Assembly (NCBI GenBank): GCA_019044685.2
Contig: JAGTXX020000006.1
Location: 2,065,501-2,129,500, forward strand
Direction of reading: 5' to 3'
Source of the DNA: Nannochloris sp. 'desiccata'
Lineage: Eukaryota; Chlorophyta; Trebouxiophyceae; Chlorellales; Chlorellaceae
DNA length: 64,000 nucleotides
The notes beneath the pieces were generated by a model. The model made no database searches, had not been told where the DNA came from, and was given only the letters and a program-made list of their open reading frames with translations. A program made the translations under genes and the position numbers. Each line of letters begins with the position of its first letter. Position 1 is the first letter of the stretch. This document shows, in pieces, positions 10,467 to 20,642 of this stretch.

Positions 10467-11285
10467 TCAAAGCGCCGGTTTTTTTCGTAGTTGTTGTTGT
10501 CGACGTTTTGCTAATGCTTGTCTTCTTCTCTGTGCGTCCTCATCATCGCTTTCTGAATTGTCACCTGTCTTTTGAGCAGCTTCGAGAGCCCGTTTCTTAG
10601 CATCTTCTTCATCAGAATCAGAACCACTATTCCTATCGACAATATTTTTACAGCGGCGGTATTTCGAAGCTGCCTCTGCTTCTTTCTTTTTCATCGCCTT
10701 TTCTTGCTTTTCTTTCATTTGACGTACAATCTCTGCGTTCAATGCGTCAGCTTCTTGCTTTCGTAGTGTCTTTGCTTCCTCTTGCTGTTGAGCAATGAGA
10801 ACAACCCGTTCTTCTACCGTTGCTCTCGCTTCTTCCTCTTCTTTTCGAGCTTTTGCCTTACTCAGATGGTCTTTTAAGATAGTTTCTAGCCCTCCAGCGT
10901 CTTTTAACAGACGGTGTGCTTTATTTAAAACTTCGAAAGCTTGGCGCGCCTCATCCCCCGGGTTTTTGTCGGGATGCACTAGAATAGATAACTTCCTATA
11001 CGCTTTTGATACTTCAATTGGAGTCACGTTCCATGTAGGGCGTCCTAGGGCGTCTACTTCGGGTAATGGAAGAGCTAGCATGCGAAAATAATCACGGTCT
11101 TTGTCAGCAAGAAGGATTCTTTGAATAGCGTCTTTGGCCGTCATGTCATCTGTCATCTTACGTAGCTGGTCTTCTACAGTGCGTTGACGTTTTTGCTTAC
11201 GATGTTCTGGATCTTCTCGTTCAAAAGTTTCCTCTGTTTCGACGGCAGCTTGCGTAAAGAGCCTCTCAAAGGCACGATCAGCCAT
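10467..11285 (-). CDS. DNAJC8: DNAJC8-like splicing-associated J protein
   Basis: DNAJC8 is a nuclear J-domain protein associated with the spliceosome. This 272-residue, single-exon protein starts at MADRAFERLF. The J domain (about residues 75-145) contains YRKLSILVHPDKNPGD with an intact HPD motif, followed by the DNAJC8-like LLKDAGGLETILKDHL. The C-terminal half is a charged, largely helical region rich in K, E, R and Q, with acidic serine patches that look like CK2 sites. Length and architecture match the family. It faces a second J-protein gene across a 620-base intergenic region. Confidence 0.88.
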   Translation of the reverse strand: MADRAFERLFTQAAVETEETFEREDPEHRKQKRQRTVEDQLRKMTDDMTAKDAIQRILLADKDRDYFRMLALPLPEVDALGRPTWNVTPIEVSKAYRKLSILVHPDKNPGDEARQAFEVLNKAHRLLKDAGGLETILKDHLSKAKARKEEEEARATVEERVVLIAQQQEEAKTLRKQEADALNAEIVRQMKEKQEKAMKKKEAEAASKYRRCKNIVDRNSGSDSDEEDAKKRALEAAQKTGDNSESDDEDAQRRRQALAKRRQQQLRKKPAL

Positions 11286-11905
11286 TTTGATTTTGTTTGA
11301 TCTTATGTTTGAAAAGATGAAGCTCAGTGAGGTGAATACTAAAGAATAAAGTGCCAAATAAATTAGAATCTATGTAGATAGTAAATATAATTAACTTAAA
11401 GCAGCTGATTTTGTACATTTAAATGATTTTTTCCCTTCTGCTCCTGTTGCAGGCGGCGACCGTCGTGACCACCAAGGAGGCCACCTTAAAGATCTCGGCC
11501 ATGCTGTGAGCATTCTTGCCAGCTAGGTGCGGATACCGTTCTATGGGTCTATAGTGATCATGACCGCACCGTCTCCTTCTTTCCATGACACTCAATGAGC
11601 AATGGTCTTCACCGCCAGGACGAGGGAAGCTGGCAAGCAAGTGGCAGCATCATTTATATTCACGGTTTTACATTCGCTCCTTGCAAATTCAAACAACCCT
11701 AAACATAGTTTTTCGTTTTTCAACTTCCTATCTTCTAAATTAACGCGCTACTGTGGTTCAAGGCTTCTGATAATATATCTTTTGTTATCGGAAATTGAAT
11801 TTTAATCGCAAGCACGCCCTTGTGCCTGTGAAGCTTCCGTTTTATTCAGTTGCCGTTGTAGCTCCTCGTCTTAACACGTTCGGGCCAATAAAAACGAGAG
11901 TTTAG
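11286..11905. other. Shared upstream region of two head-to-head J-protein genes
   Basis: This divergent intergenic region separates the DNAJC8 gene from the leader-bearing J-protein gene. Its middle (about 11448-11650) is clearly richer in G and C than its flanks and can fold. No convincing protein could be assigned to it. Confidence 0.55.
11515..11637. other. Foldable GC-rich block, possible structured RNA
   Basis: A perfect 9-bp stem (11515-11523 with 11629-11637) encloses a perfect 7-bp stem (11526-11532 with 11564-11570). The pairing is nested as in a structured RNA. Short reading frames cross it but match no family known to me. It could be a non-coding RNA, a 5' UTR structure of either neighbour, or chance. 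Transcript strand is unknown. Confidence 0.3.
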
Positions 11906-13422
11906 ATGCTTGTGCCCCGGCACGCAGCTTGTTTCGGCAAAATCGAAAATGTCTCAAGTGCTCGAACACGCTTGCCGCTTACATCGACACGTAAAACCGT
12001 GTCTAGAACGCATAGAAGTGCATTAACTGTTAAGGTGAGCGCTTTTTATGTTGATTAACTGTTATTAAAGTTGACGTAGTAGGGACAGCAATTAAATCTG
12101 TCTTCTGCTCTATGGGCTTTTTATTGCAGATCCACGCTAGATTGGACCCATATAAAATTTTAGGAGTCACCCACGATGCTGACGAGATGGAAATTAAGCG
12201 TGCTCATCGCCGTCTAGTGCTGGAACATCACCCTGATCGTGCCCATGGCAAGGAAGGTGTCGAAGTCAAGTTCTTAGCCATCCAGGAAGCCTATGAGATC
12301 CTCACGGGCAAGCGGAGAGGTAAAGAAGTTGATTCAGGACCCGCATCTGGCTGGGATTTCCACGATTGGTTCTGGAGATTTAAATTTTCTAGACGAGCTG
12401 GGGGAGGTGCTGCTACGGCTCAAGCACCTCCCCCACCAGAAGAGCAGCGCAAGCGTTTACGGGAGCAGCTCTCTGGGTTGAAAGCAAAAGCTGCTGCTAA
12501 GAGAGCAGCAGGTCGTCGCCGCCCAGCACATGCAGATCAGGCTACAAACCCTTCAGAAGCTGCTGCATCATCTGTGTGGCGTAGTACCACCAAAAATGCA
12601 AGAACAACACAACGGAAACCTGCTGATAGTACTACTGTACACACTGCATTCGCTTCTCAAAGTAGTACAAAGCAGGTGCGCTTGTATGCCGAAGCAGAAT
12701 CTGCAACAACAACTAGAGTGGCAGTGCAGGAAGAGATGCCTCACAATGCTCAGCCCACCATGCATACTGCTTCTTCTTTTGCTTCTACAAGCACCTCTGA
12801 ATCACCATCGGCATCTAAACCCGTTAATTCTACTACCAGCGCTGAACAAGAAGAAGAAGAACAGAAGGCTTGGCGCTCTCTTTTAACTAGAGCGGTGCAT
12901 GCCGTCCACGACCTCCACCACCGCCATAATCATTCTGTCACCACCCATGCTCAACGCATTCAGTCTCACATATCTAGTATTGGAAACAAGTTAAGTCAAC
13001 GATTACAGCTCCATGCTTTGCATGAGTTGATGCCGGAACTAAGCAACCATGATAGTCATATTAAATTTAGTCAGTGGAAGCCAACTGGATTTCGTTTTTC
13101 CACATCTGCTACAATTGGCAATGCTCTTGGTCGTCAGAACCGCGGTACTCGTAGTGCGGATGCTGGTGTTCCGTCTGAAAATGAACTTCACATGCTGTTC
13201 AGCAACTCTCTTCATCATCATAGTCATGAGAAGAGTGCTGCTGCTACTACTGCTGGCGGCGGTAATGCTTCTAGAGAGTCGAAGGGTGAAGGCTATCCAC
13301 AAATGGATGCACATAGCCGTAAATTTGCTGATAAAGAGCATGTGAAATCTCGTCTTACCACTCAACTGACTGGTTTGAAGCGCAAAAATCAGTTGAAGCG
13401 AGAATTTGATGGTTGGAATTGA
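11906..13422 (+). CDS. Organelle-targeted J-domain protein with long disordered tail
   Basis: A probable Hsp70 co-chaperone. Exon 1 (11906-12034) encodes 43 residues that are Arg/Ser/Thr-rich after residue 20, a likely transit peptide. Exon 2 (12130-13422) completes 473 residues; the junction is GTGAGC/CAG in phase 0. The J domain begins at LDPYKILGV (about residue 48) with HPD at 77-79. The tail is rich in Ala, Ser, Thr and His and looks disordered. It is framed by two similar basic motifs, QLSGLKAK near 155 and QLTGLKRK near 455. The plastid HSP70 encoded at 35783-38082 is a possible partner if the target is the plastid. No zinc-finger or client-binding domain of classical DnaJ is present. 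Confidence 0.8.
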
Positions 13423-13842
13423 TGATGTTGAATAATTTTTCTTTCTTTTTTCTTTATTTGTCAGCGGTGTGCGATTTTGATTTTTTCCCTCTCCTTGGTT
13501 ATTTTTTTAATTTTGAACAATTTGAATGAATCAAACAGCTCCCTTTCTTCGTTATTGCCAGATTTTCTCTTCTGGGCTTTTTTTTTAAACAGACGCTTTT
13601 TTGGTCTTTTTCTACTACTATCGTAACGATAGATATTTACTTTTTTGTTTTTTAATGTATCTACTGCCTCTCTTTCACTCCGTTTCTCTTGTTTTGATGG
13701 ACTTTAGAATTGCTTTGGAATCTGTTTGTGTTTGCCTGTTACATATGCCGCTCTGAATACTTGATTAACGAGCACTTGTAAAAATAGTATTGCGAAAAAA
13801 CTCTCTTTACAAATTGCACCGTCTCCACTCTGTAACTAAAGG
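13423..13842. other. Convergent 3' flanks
   Basis: T-rich sequence between the stop codons of the J-protein gene and the minus-strand NAXD gene. No gene was recognised. Confidence 0.5.
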
Positions 13843-15063
13843 TCATTCAGGGCCAGGAATACCTCCACCAAGATCACGATCAATGGAACGTCCAAGCTCT
13901 GCTATAACATCTGTCGCACCCATCGCCCTCCCCTGCTTTTCAAAGGCATGACGAGACGCTAATCGAGTTGTCAAGCACCCGCCATATGCCGCCAACATTA
14001 AAGGAGAGATAGTTTTGCCATCAGAGGTGGTATACTGGTGCTTTTCTGTATTTTTAGACAGATTAGAAGCTATTCTTGTTGAACACCATGCTATGTATGT
14101 CGCTATCGTCCCTGAAAGCACATCTCCCTGCCCACCAGCTCTCCGTAATGATCCCTGTTCACTGCAAACTAAATTGACGTAGCCATCACTAATCACATCT
14201 GAACTCCCCTTTTGGACGATTATTGGACCATTCAGTGTTAAAGTCACTTGTCTTAATGCATCAGAGCTGTTTTCATCTATTCCAGAGGTTGTACAGAGTC
14301 TTTTGAACTCTGCTGCATTGGGTGTGAGAACTGCATTGGGGTAACCTTCTATTATAGACGGGTTTTTATTTATGAGCCAAAGACCGTCTGCATCTATTAC
14401 GAGAGGCAATTCCCTTATTTTTGCATTTTCTAGTAGTTCAGTCACAGTTTCTAAGATTGATGGGTCACGTCCTAGGCCAGGACCAACTACCAGGACGTCA
14501 AATCTCTCTAGCCAAGGAGCGACGGCATCCACCGCTCGTTGGCGCAATGAGCTGAGATTGAGAATATAATCAGGGCTGGATTTGAATACCTCTGGAGGGG
14601 TTTCCAGTAAGTATGGATGGACAATGAGCTCGGGAGAGTAGGTTTTAATCACTGCTGCTGCGTCCGAGGTGCAAAAGACGTGAGAGAGGTCTGCACCGAC
14701 TTTCAGAGCAGAGTAGGCAGCGAAGAATGGTGCGCCAGTATACTCTCGACAGCCTCCAATGACTGCTACTTTGCCTGCTTGACCTTTATATTTGGCCTGA
14801 TCTAAGGGTGGGATGAGAGATTTGACTTGTTCGACAAGATCCTGGCCATTATTGTCCATCGTTGCCAAGGTTTCTGAATGTCTGTTTCCGGCAGAAGAAG
14901 CTGCACAGTTTGCTGGCGATGCCGCCGCTTTGTAAAGATCTGAGGGGTGTGTCGAACGGATATTTGGGGAAAACGAGAGTCTAGATTGTGCAGAGATTTT
15001 GAAAACGGTGTGTTTGAATCTAAGGGTCCTCCCAAGCACAGAGAAGGCTGAGCTGCAGCGCAT
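13843..15063 (-). CDS. NAXD: ATP-dependent (S)-NAD(P)H-hydrate dehydratase
   Basis: This repair enzyme converts damaged NAD(P)H hydrates back to NAD(P)H at the expense of ATP. The single-exon 406-residue protein has a YjeF C-terminal ribokinase-like domain: KYKGQAGKVAVIGG, GAPFFAAYSALKVGADL, VVGPGLGRDP, LTPNAAEFKRL, and the ATP/catalytic loop GGQGDVLSGT. An N-terminal extension of about 75 residues, rich in S, R and K with few acids (KHTVFKISAQSRL), suggests plastid or mitochondrial import; in plants the enzyme is present in both organelles and the cytosol. A second ATG at MDNNGQD could give a cytosolic form from the same gene. There is no NAXE epimerase domain, so the partner must be encoded elsewhere. 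Confidence 0.92.
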   Translation of the reverse strand: MRCSSAFSVLGRTLRFKHTVFKISAQSRLSFSPNIRSTHPSDLYKAAASPANCAASSAGNRHSETLATMDNNGQDLVEQVKSLIPPLDQAKYKGQAGKVAVIGGCREYTGAPFFAAYSALKVGADLSHVFCTSDAAAVIKTYSPELIVHPYLLETPPEVFKSSPDYILNLSSLRQRAVDAVAPWLERFDVLVVGPGLGRDPSILETVTELLENAKIRELPLVIDADGLWLINKNPSIIEGYPNAVLTPNAAEFKRLCTTSGIDENSSDALRQVTLTLNGPIIVQKGSSDVISDGYVNLVCSEQGSLRRAGGQGDVLSGTIATYIAWCSTRIASNLSKNTEKHQYTTSDGKTISPLMLAAYGGCLTTRLASRHAFEKQGRAMGATDVIAELGRSIDRDLGGGIPGPE

Positions 15064-15536
15064 AGAAGCTAAGGCGATCGTATATTCATTAATTTATTTT
15101 TTCTTGTCTACTGCACGATGGATACACTGCTGAAAATAACCCCAAATGGGGAGCTATTACGAGAAGGCAAAATCTCTCACTAATTTTGCATTATCATAAT
15201 AAAATTCTCTCAGAATCGGCGCCACTCCCCTCCAATTCACTCGCGATGCTATAACCCTAATAACATTAGAAATTCTCTATTTTTCAAGCCATAATTATAG
15301 AAAATAATACCCAAATTTTCTAAAATTTGCTCAACACGCTAATTGCAAATGGGTTGATAGGAAGAAAAGACGGCAGCTGACTTGACCTGGCACCAAAGAC
15401 CTGAGAAATCCCACATGTATTACAAAACTAAGCAGGAACACAGAAGTAAACAATCAGAAATGAAGAGAGAAAGTATACATACAAAATAATTGATGCAATT
15501 AGATTAATACAAAATATTTTAATTATTCTACCGCTT
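15064..15536. other. Intergenic: NAXD promoter and ABC1K 3' flank
   Basis: AT-rich stretch between two minus-strand genes. No gene or clear regulatory motif was recognised. Confidence 0.5.
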
Positions 15537-18014
15537 TCAATTTCTAGAGCCTTCAGCAGCTTCAGCTTCAGGCTGTTCAGACAAGACCCATCGTACGCCA
15601 CGAGCAAGTACTCTAGAAACAGCTTGCTGAACTACCTCTACAGGCAATTTCAAGGCCTCAGCACGTGCAGCAGGATCCAAGGTCTCTGCCTCACGCACAG
15701 CCCAATGCAACAGTTCACTGGCTGTTTCTATATTAGCAGCAGCAGCAGCACAAAAACTCTGCTCTTTGGCACTATATGCACCATTATTACTACTGTTGTT
15801 ACCACTATCAGAGGTATTACCTCCAAGGCCACCAATCCAGGTACTCCTCGCTGCAGGAGCACCACCACGAGCACTGCGTTGCGCGTCGGCTTCCTTCTGT
15901 GCTACCGTCGCAGACTGCAGCGCTACAGCTAAACTACGCAAGCCTCTCACTTGCTCAACGTCGTCCTCATCGGATAGTTTTGGCAAGGTTGCAAGGACAT
16001 CTAGCAATGCGCCCAGAAATGGTCCAGAAGCTACAGAAGAAGAAGGAATGCCATTGCCGCTAATACCACCGCCACGACTACCAAGTAAATCATTCATTGC
16101 CTCTGCGATTGCTGTATCTATAGCCAGTCTCCACGCAGCATCTGCACCTTTAGAAAGCTCTTCCACCACTATTCCACGTACGTAATCCCCCTGAGGACTC
16201 AATATTAACGCTAACGCATCTCCTCTGGGTTGATCCCCTCCCTCAGCATCTCCTCTTCTTCTTGGAGGGCGTCCCGTAGGTCGTGCTGCTTGTGTCAGTA
16301 AGGACTCCATACGCTTAAAATTAAATTTCCCATTTTTATAAAGTAATGAGGTCAACGTAGCGCGCAATTCTGGTGTTGTATCAGTTAACAACCGTCTAGC
16401 AACCCATGGGTACGCAGCACCGAGAACTTTATAATTTGGATCGCTTGACAAGGCAATACCTTCCAGAACAGATAACGATCTGACGAGTAAAGTAAAATAA
16501 CTAGGAATTTCAAAATTGAATTCGTACATAGTTCTCCCTAAATTCGCACTCAAGGTCCCGAAACTGAGGTTATTTACACCTCCGGCCAGTGCCTCGGCAA
16601 AGACTCCCGTCAATGCCGGTACAATTTTCGATTTGTCCGAGTTTGGTGGGAGCATTGCCAAAGTCATAAAATCATCGGCCAAAGCCTCGTATTCTCTATT
16701 CACTAAATGTAAGGTAGCACGAATAAGACCCTGTCGTATAGATTCGTCTACAAAGCCCATCATCCCATAATCTAGATAGGCTAATTTGCCGTCCCTGGTC
16801 TTCATCAAATTTCCCGGGTGAGGATCTGCGTGGTAGAATCCAAACTCGAGTAATTGTTCCAAAGAACACTTCACTCCAATTTCAACGAGTCGAATATCGT
16901 CTTCTGAGCCGCTTGGAGGAGCCTGTTGTTGAAAATTGAAAGAGCCGTCGTTTTGCCTATTACTGCTGCTGCTGCTACTGGTGTCGCCGACAGCAGAATA
17001 TGCTGTGCGTAGCCTCTCTCCATCGATCCATTCCATAACTAAAACACGAGAGGTTGTCAAATCTGTCACCATATCAGGTACATACACTCCATCTAAATGG
17101 CTATAGAGCTCTTTAAATTTGACGCCATTGGCTGCTTCTTGTCGGTAATCGAGTTCTTTAAATAGCGATGTTGCCCATTCATCTAATAGCGCGGGTAAAT
17201 CAGAATTCATTTTCCGGAATCTTTTGACGTAAACCATTAATTGGCGTAGGACAAGGACGTCTAGGGCGATGCTTGTTTTTACACCTGGACGTTGCACTTT
17301 AACGGCAACTTCAGACCCGTCACGGCGTAATCGCGCACGATAGACCTGACCTAGAGACGCGGCAGCTACTGGGATCTCGGAAATTGAAGAGAAAACTTCA
17401 GAAACTGGCCTTCCTAAATCTTCCTCCATCACCGCCAGTGCCTGGTCGGTGGGAAAGGGCGGCAGTCTATCTTGAAGCTTCTCTAGCTCACGTAGAAACT
17501 CTGGAGGAAGTGTATCTGGTCTAGAACTCACTGCTTGGCCAATTTTAATAAACGTGGGACCTAAATTAGAAAGAATTTCTCGAAGTTTATCAGCTCGTTT
17601 GGTGGGAAGGGCGTCTCCAAATTGGCCAGCAGCAACCCACACACCCAAGGTAGATCCAACCTCAAGCATCCGCTTCACAACGGAAACAGGACGGGTAGAC
17701 CAGTAGGACGAATTTGCTTCTGCGGAGTATTCGTTGAAAGGAATTTTATCATCTTGGAGGTTTGCCGCCAATGCCGCCTTGGGAGATGCCTTCGTTTGAA
17801 TAGATCGGGAGGCAGCATGTGTTTTGTGGAGATCGATTGGTGCAGATAACTTATTATTATTAAATAGCAATGGGAGGCATGCCCGTCCAAAAACTGGAGC
17901 TGTAGGTGCCGAGAACCGAGAAAAGATCGAAAGATGGCTAGGCGAAAAGGAAGAAAAATTGGCAGCAGAGTGCCTTCGGGCCTGCATGATCAATACTCTG
18001 AGCTCATAAAGCAT
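15537..18014 (-). CDS. ABC1K atypical kinase (UbiB/ADCK family), probably plastid
   Basis: ABC1K proteins regulate prenylquinone metabolism in plastoglobules and mitochondria. The single-exon, 825-residue protein has the family-specific KxGQ motif as IKIGQAVSSRPD (about 157-167), the Ala-rich loop AAASLGQVY, the VAVKVQRPG lysine near 239, the ELDYRQEAAN helix, the catalytic block FYHADPHPGNL and the metal-binding YLDYGMMG. A leader rich in S, R and H (the second ATG, MQARRHSAAN at 17987, may be the true start) points to plastid import. A C-terminal extension of about 300 residues with Gly/Ser/Asn inserts follows the kinase domain. The subfamily (ABC1K1/PGR6-like or other) was not resolved. 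Confidence 0.88.
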   Translation of the reverse strand: MLYELRVLIMQARRHSAANFSSFSPSHLSIFSRFSAPTAPVFGRACLPLLFNNNKLSAPIDLHKTHAASRSIQTKASPKAALAANLQDDKIPFNEYSAEANSSYWSTRPVSVVKRMLEVGSTLGVWVAAGQFGDALPTKRADKLREILSNLGPTFIKIGQAVSSRPDTLPPEFLRELEKLQDRLPPFPTDQALAVMEEDLGRPVSEVFSSISEIPVAAASLGQVYRARLRRDGSEVAVKVQRPGVKTSIALDVLVLRQLMVYVKRFRKMNSDLPALLDEWATSLFKELDYRQEAANGVKFKELYSHLDGVYVPDMVTDLTTSRVLVMEWIDGERLRTAYSAVGDTSSSSSSNRQNDGSFNFQQQAPPSGSEDDIRLVEIGVKCSLEQLLEFGFYHADPHPGNLMKTRDGKLAYLDYGMMGFVDESIRQGLIRATLHLVNREYEALADDFMTLAMLPPNSDKSKIVPALTGVFAEALAGGVNNLSFGTLSANLGRTMYEFNFEIPSYFTLLVRSLSVLEGIALSSDPNYKVLGAAYPWVARRLLTDTTPELRATLTSLLYKNGKFNFKRMESLLTQAARPTGRPPRRRGDAEGGDQPRGDALALILSPQGDYVRGIVVEELSKGADAAWRLAIDTAIAEAMNDLLGSRGGGISGNGIPSSSVASGPFLGALLDVLATLPKLSDEDDVEQVRGLRSLAVALQSATVAQKEADAQRSARGGAPAARSTWIGGLGGNTSDSGNNSSNNGAYSAKEQSFCAAAAANIETASELLHWAVREAETLDPAARAEALKLPVEVVQQAVSRVLARGVRWVLSEQPEAEAAEGSRN

Positions 18015-18017
18015 CAA

Positions 18018-18374
18018 TTAATTTTCCACATGCATTTTGATTTGCTCTAATATAGAAAATATAAGGAAGCTAAACAATAGGAGGATTTTTTGTCAACTGA
18101 TTAGAAGGTTAGGCTGAAGACTAAGGTCCTGAGCTTTGAGTAGAACAATTCTATATTTACAGATGTTGGGAATTTACAAAATTGGCTCCGAAATAAACTG
18201 AAAGGTTGTGGCCATCAAGACGTTTCCTCTCCTCACGAAATGTTGACTCCATTGATTGACTTTGGAATAAAAATTCAAAAACACCAGTAATAAATAAGCT
18301 TTTGGCCATATTTTCCACGCGTTATAAGAACATAATAGACTCAATTATCTTGATGAACTTATAGTTACCGCACA
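18018..18374. other. Divergent promoter between ABC1K and coiled-coil genes
   Basis: Upstream regions of two divergent genes share this AT-rich stretch. No specific element was recognised. Confidence 0.5.
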
Positions 18375-19205
18375 ATGAGTGGCTGGGCTAGGTCAGACCG
18401 TTCAAGATATAGGTCAGCATCTCCGGCACCTCTTGACGAATCACCGCATATTATCCATACCAAGGCTTCAAACTCCACATCAAAACGTTTGGAAAAAGGA
18501 ATAAACTTATTAGAAAAGGCCTTGGACAAGTGCGATACAGATGACGCGTATAAATCAACTTTAGAGCTCTACGCTAGCCACGTCCAAACTCAAAAAGCAG
18601 ATATCGCAGCTCTACGCGCCGAGTTAGAGCGTTTTAAAACCCCAATTGCTGATTATCGCAATAAAATCAGTGTTATTGAGTCAAATTTGGCTGAAAAAGA
18701 AGGAGAATGTGTGGCTCTGAGGTCCCGAGTGAAGGAACTTGAAACTTGTTTGCGAGCACAAGAGAAGTCGATAGACGCCTGCTGTTCTCAGCTATTCGAG
18801 GAGAGGCAATGGAGAAAAGCAGCCATGCTCTGTTTACAAGATGAGCTCAACCTAAGTAGAGAAACTTCAAGGTTGGTCTCGACAGCCCAGAAAAAGAAGA
18901 AAAATAATTCAGCCAACAAAGGCAATAATAAATGTTCTCGGCGTATGATTTCAAGTTTAACTCAAGAGAAGCTTGAAGAGACTGCTGGTGGGGGAGAAAA
19001 TAGACCACAGAGTGCACCGCCTCGTCAACTTCCAGTAAACACTTCTGAGGAGAATCTGGTAGATGAAATAGAGAACGACTGTGGCAGTGACGGAGGTGCC
19101 CTGGACACAATTGTGGAAACAGGAGAGAGGGGAAAGGGGCGTGAGAAAGAATGGAGTTTAGACATTACAGCTGTATCTGCTGTCCTTTCGCGGCAAAAGA
19201 CTTGA
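18375..19205 (+). CDS. Coiled-coil protein of unknown function
   Basis: Not recognised. The 276-residue single-exon protein begins with an Arg/Ser-rich segment (RSDRSRYRSASPAP). A predicted coiled coil follows from about residue 35 to 170, with heptad-like leucines (LEKGINLLEKALDKC, IAALRAELERF, LRSRVKELETCL). After it come a lysine cluster that could be a nuclear signal (KKKKNN) and an acidic C-terminal part. No enzymatic motif is visible. A cytoskeletal, centrosomal or RNA-related role is possible, but nothing in the sequence decides. The clean start, length and codon use like its neighbours support a real gene. Confidence 0.65.
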   Translation: MSGWARSDRSRYRSASPAPLDESPHIIHTKASNSTSKRLEKGINLLEKALDKCDTDDAYKSTLELYASHVQTQKADIAALRAELERFKTPIADYRNKISVIESNLAEKEGECVALRSRVKELETCLRAQEKSIDACCSQLFEERQWRKAAMLCLQDELNLSRETSRLVSTAQKKKKNNSANKGNNKCSRRMISSLTQEKLEETAGGGENRPQSAPPRQLPVNTSEENLVDEIENDCGSDGGALDTIVETGERGKGREKEWSLDITAVSAVLSRQKT

Positions 19206-19425
19206 TTTTCAGAATAAATAACCTTCAATTACACTTTGAAAATATATTACACGGTAGTATAACTTGATGCCAGCGGGAGATGATGCTGGAAAAGGAAGAA
19301 AAAAAAGATCTTATATAGATTGAAATGATTTGAAACAATAGAAATCAGTGTAATACAGTATTTAAAAGAATAGAGAAGCTTTTTTCTTTTCCAATCTGAG
19401 AGTGAACACGTATGTAAAAGACTAG

Positions 19426-20642
19426 CTAGCGTGTTGCTGCTGCCACTAAAACCTCTTTTTCTCTTCGTGCCGTATCCAGAATTTGATACAATACAATAGA
19501 ATTAAGTACCAACTGCGATGACGCTGTAGCTAAAATAAGAGGATCTCCTACTAAAGTCAGTGTAGTAAAAACACGCGCAAGGTTTCCAGCAACTGACAGG
19601 CCGGTGGACGCCCCCGATAACTCTCCAGAATTTCCTCGTCTAAAATTTAAAATAATTTGCGGTAAGCGGCCACCAAGGGCCATAATCAACGCAGAACAGC
19701 CTTGTAACACTTTCAGCGTTGCAATACTGCAAAATTCACTGCTAAAAAGAAAAGCGGAGGCAGCAAGAAAGCCGACGACGGTTGTTATTTTTAAACCCAG
19801 GCGGGTGGACTTGTTGTACTTGAAAACAAGAGCTACAATGGCGATTTGTTGGACAGTAACCATTAATATATCACCCCAGGTACTGAATGGGTAGCTGAAG
19901 CGTACGTTGTAGGCTACAGTGATGACGTAGGCTATCAATTCTGAAATAATCGAAGTGAAAGATAAGCCAATGGCACTGAAAAACAGGAAAGAAAGAAAGA
20001 AAAGAAAATCATCGGAAAGTTATCAACTTGTTTGGGGATCAAGTAAAACAATGAAAAACACGTAGACCTCCTTAGATACTGCCATGTCTTAACAAAAGAT
20101 GTATTAAAACATACCTTTGTTTCTTAATGATGCGTGCTATTTGAGGGACCGATCGAAAGAGAGAGCCAGCAATCACAAGCCAGCCGACGATAACAGCAAC
20201 GATACTTAAGAGTGGGCTAGCACCCGTTGCTGATACTGCTGTCGTGGAAACTGCTGCTGTCGCTGCTTTAATTGACGAGTTGCGGGTTTCTGCAGGAAGG
20301 ATTATTGGGTTGGCATGTGAAGAATAACAAATATATATAAAAAAGGTGCGGACGGTGGGAGACAGAAAAATAATAGAATGTGCTCCTTACTACTAATGCG
20401 GCTTCGCCTAGGGCTAAAGTTGAGCAATGCATTGCACTTTAATTCTCTACGGTGCCTGATCAAGTGTAGGGATTGGCTGTGTCTGTAAAAGAGAGCAAAG
20501 ATGCGTGATCGAGTGATCCGGCAAACGAAGAGAGAATTTTGTAGGTTTTGTCAGCTTACATTAATCCAGCGCAGCTACTGACTGGGAATCGAATCTTCGT
20601 TGCGGTTCCTGATATACCCCCCTGATAGCGGCAGGTGTTCAT
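19426..20642 (-). CDS. MPDU1-like PQ-loop membrane protein with organelle leader
   Basis: PQ-loop proteins are seven-helix membrane proteins; MPDU1 is needed in the ER for use of dolichol-linked mannose. Four exons are inferred: 20642-20560, 20482-20391, 20289-20115 and 19975-19426, phases 2, 1, 2, giving 299 residues. Exons 1 and 2 encode a basic, acid-poor leader (HLIRHRRELKCNALL, SPRRSRIS). Exon 3 carries the first PQ motif (FRSVPQIARIIKKQ). The join to exon 4 restores SAIGLSFTSIISELIAY, and exon 4 has the second PQ motif (GRLPQIILNF). The leader suggests plastid rather than ER location, so a role different from ER MPDU1 is likely. The first two exons rest on splice phase alone. Confidence 0.78.

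Noticed and set aside
11410..11650. SRP RNA gene
   Set aside because: A GNAR-like loop followed by GGAGCAG is present on the minus strand, but the Alu-domain end, helix order and a T-run terminator are missing, and the downstream half would run towards the DNAJC8 coding region.
20584..20595. GATTCGATTCCC on the minus strand, like a tRNA B box
   Set aside because: No matching A box or cloverleaf lies upstream. The sequence is coding in exon 1 of the PQ-loop gene.
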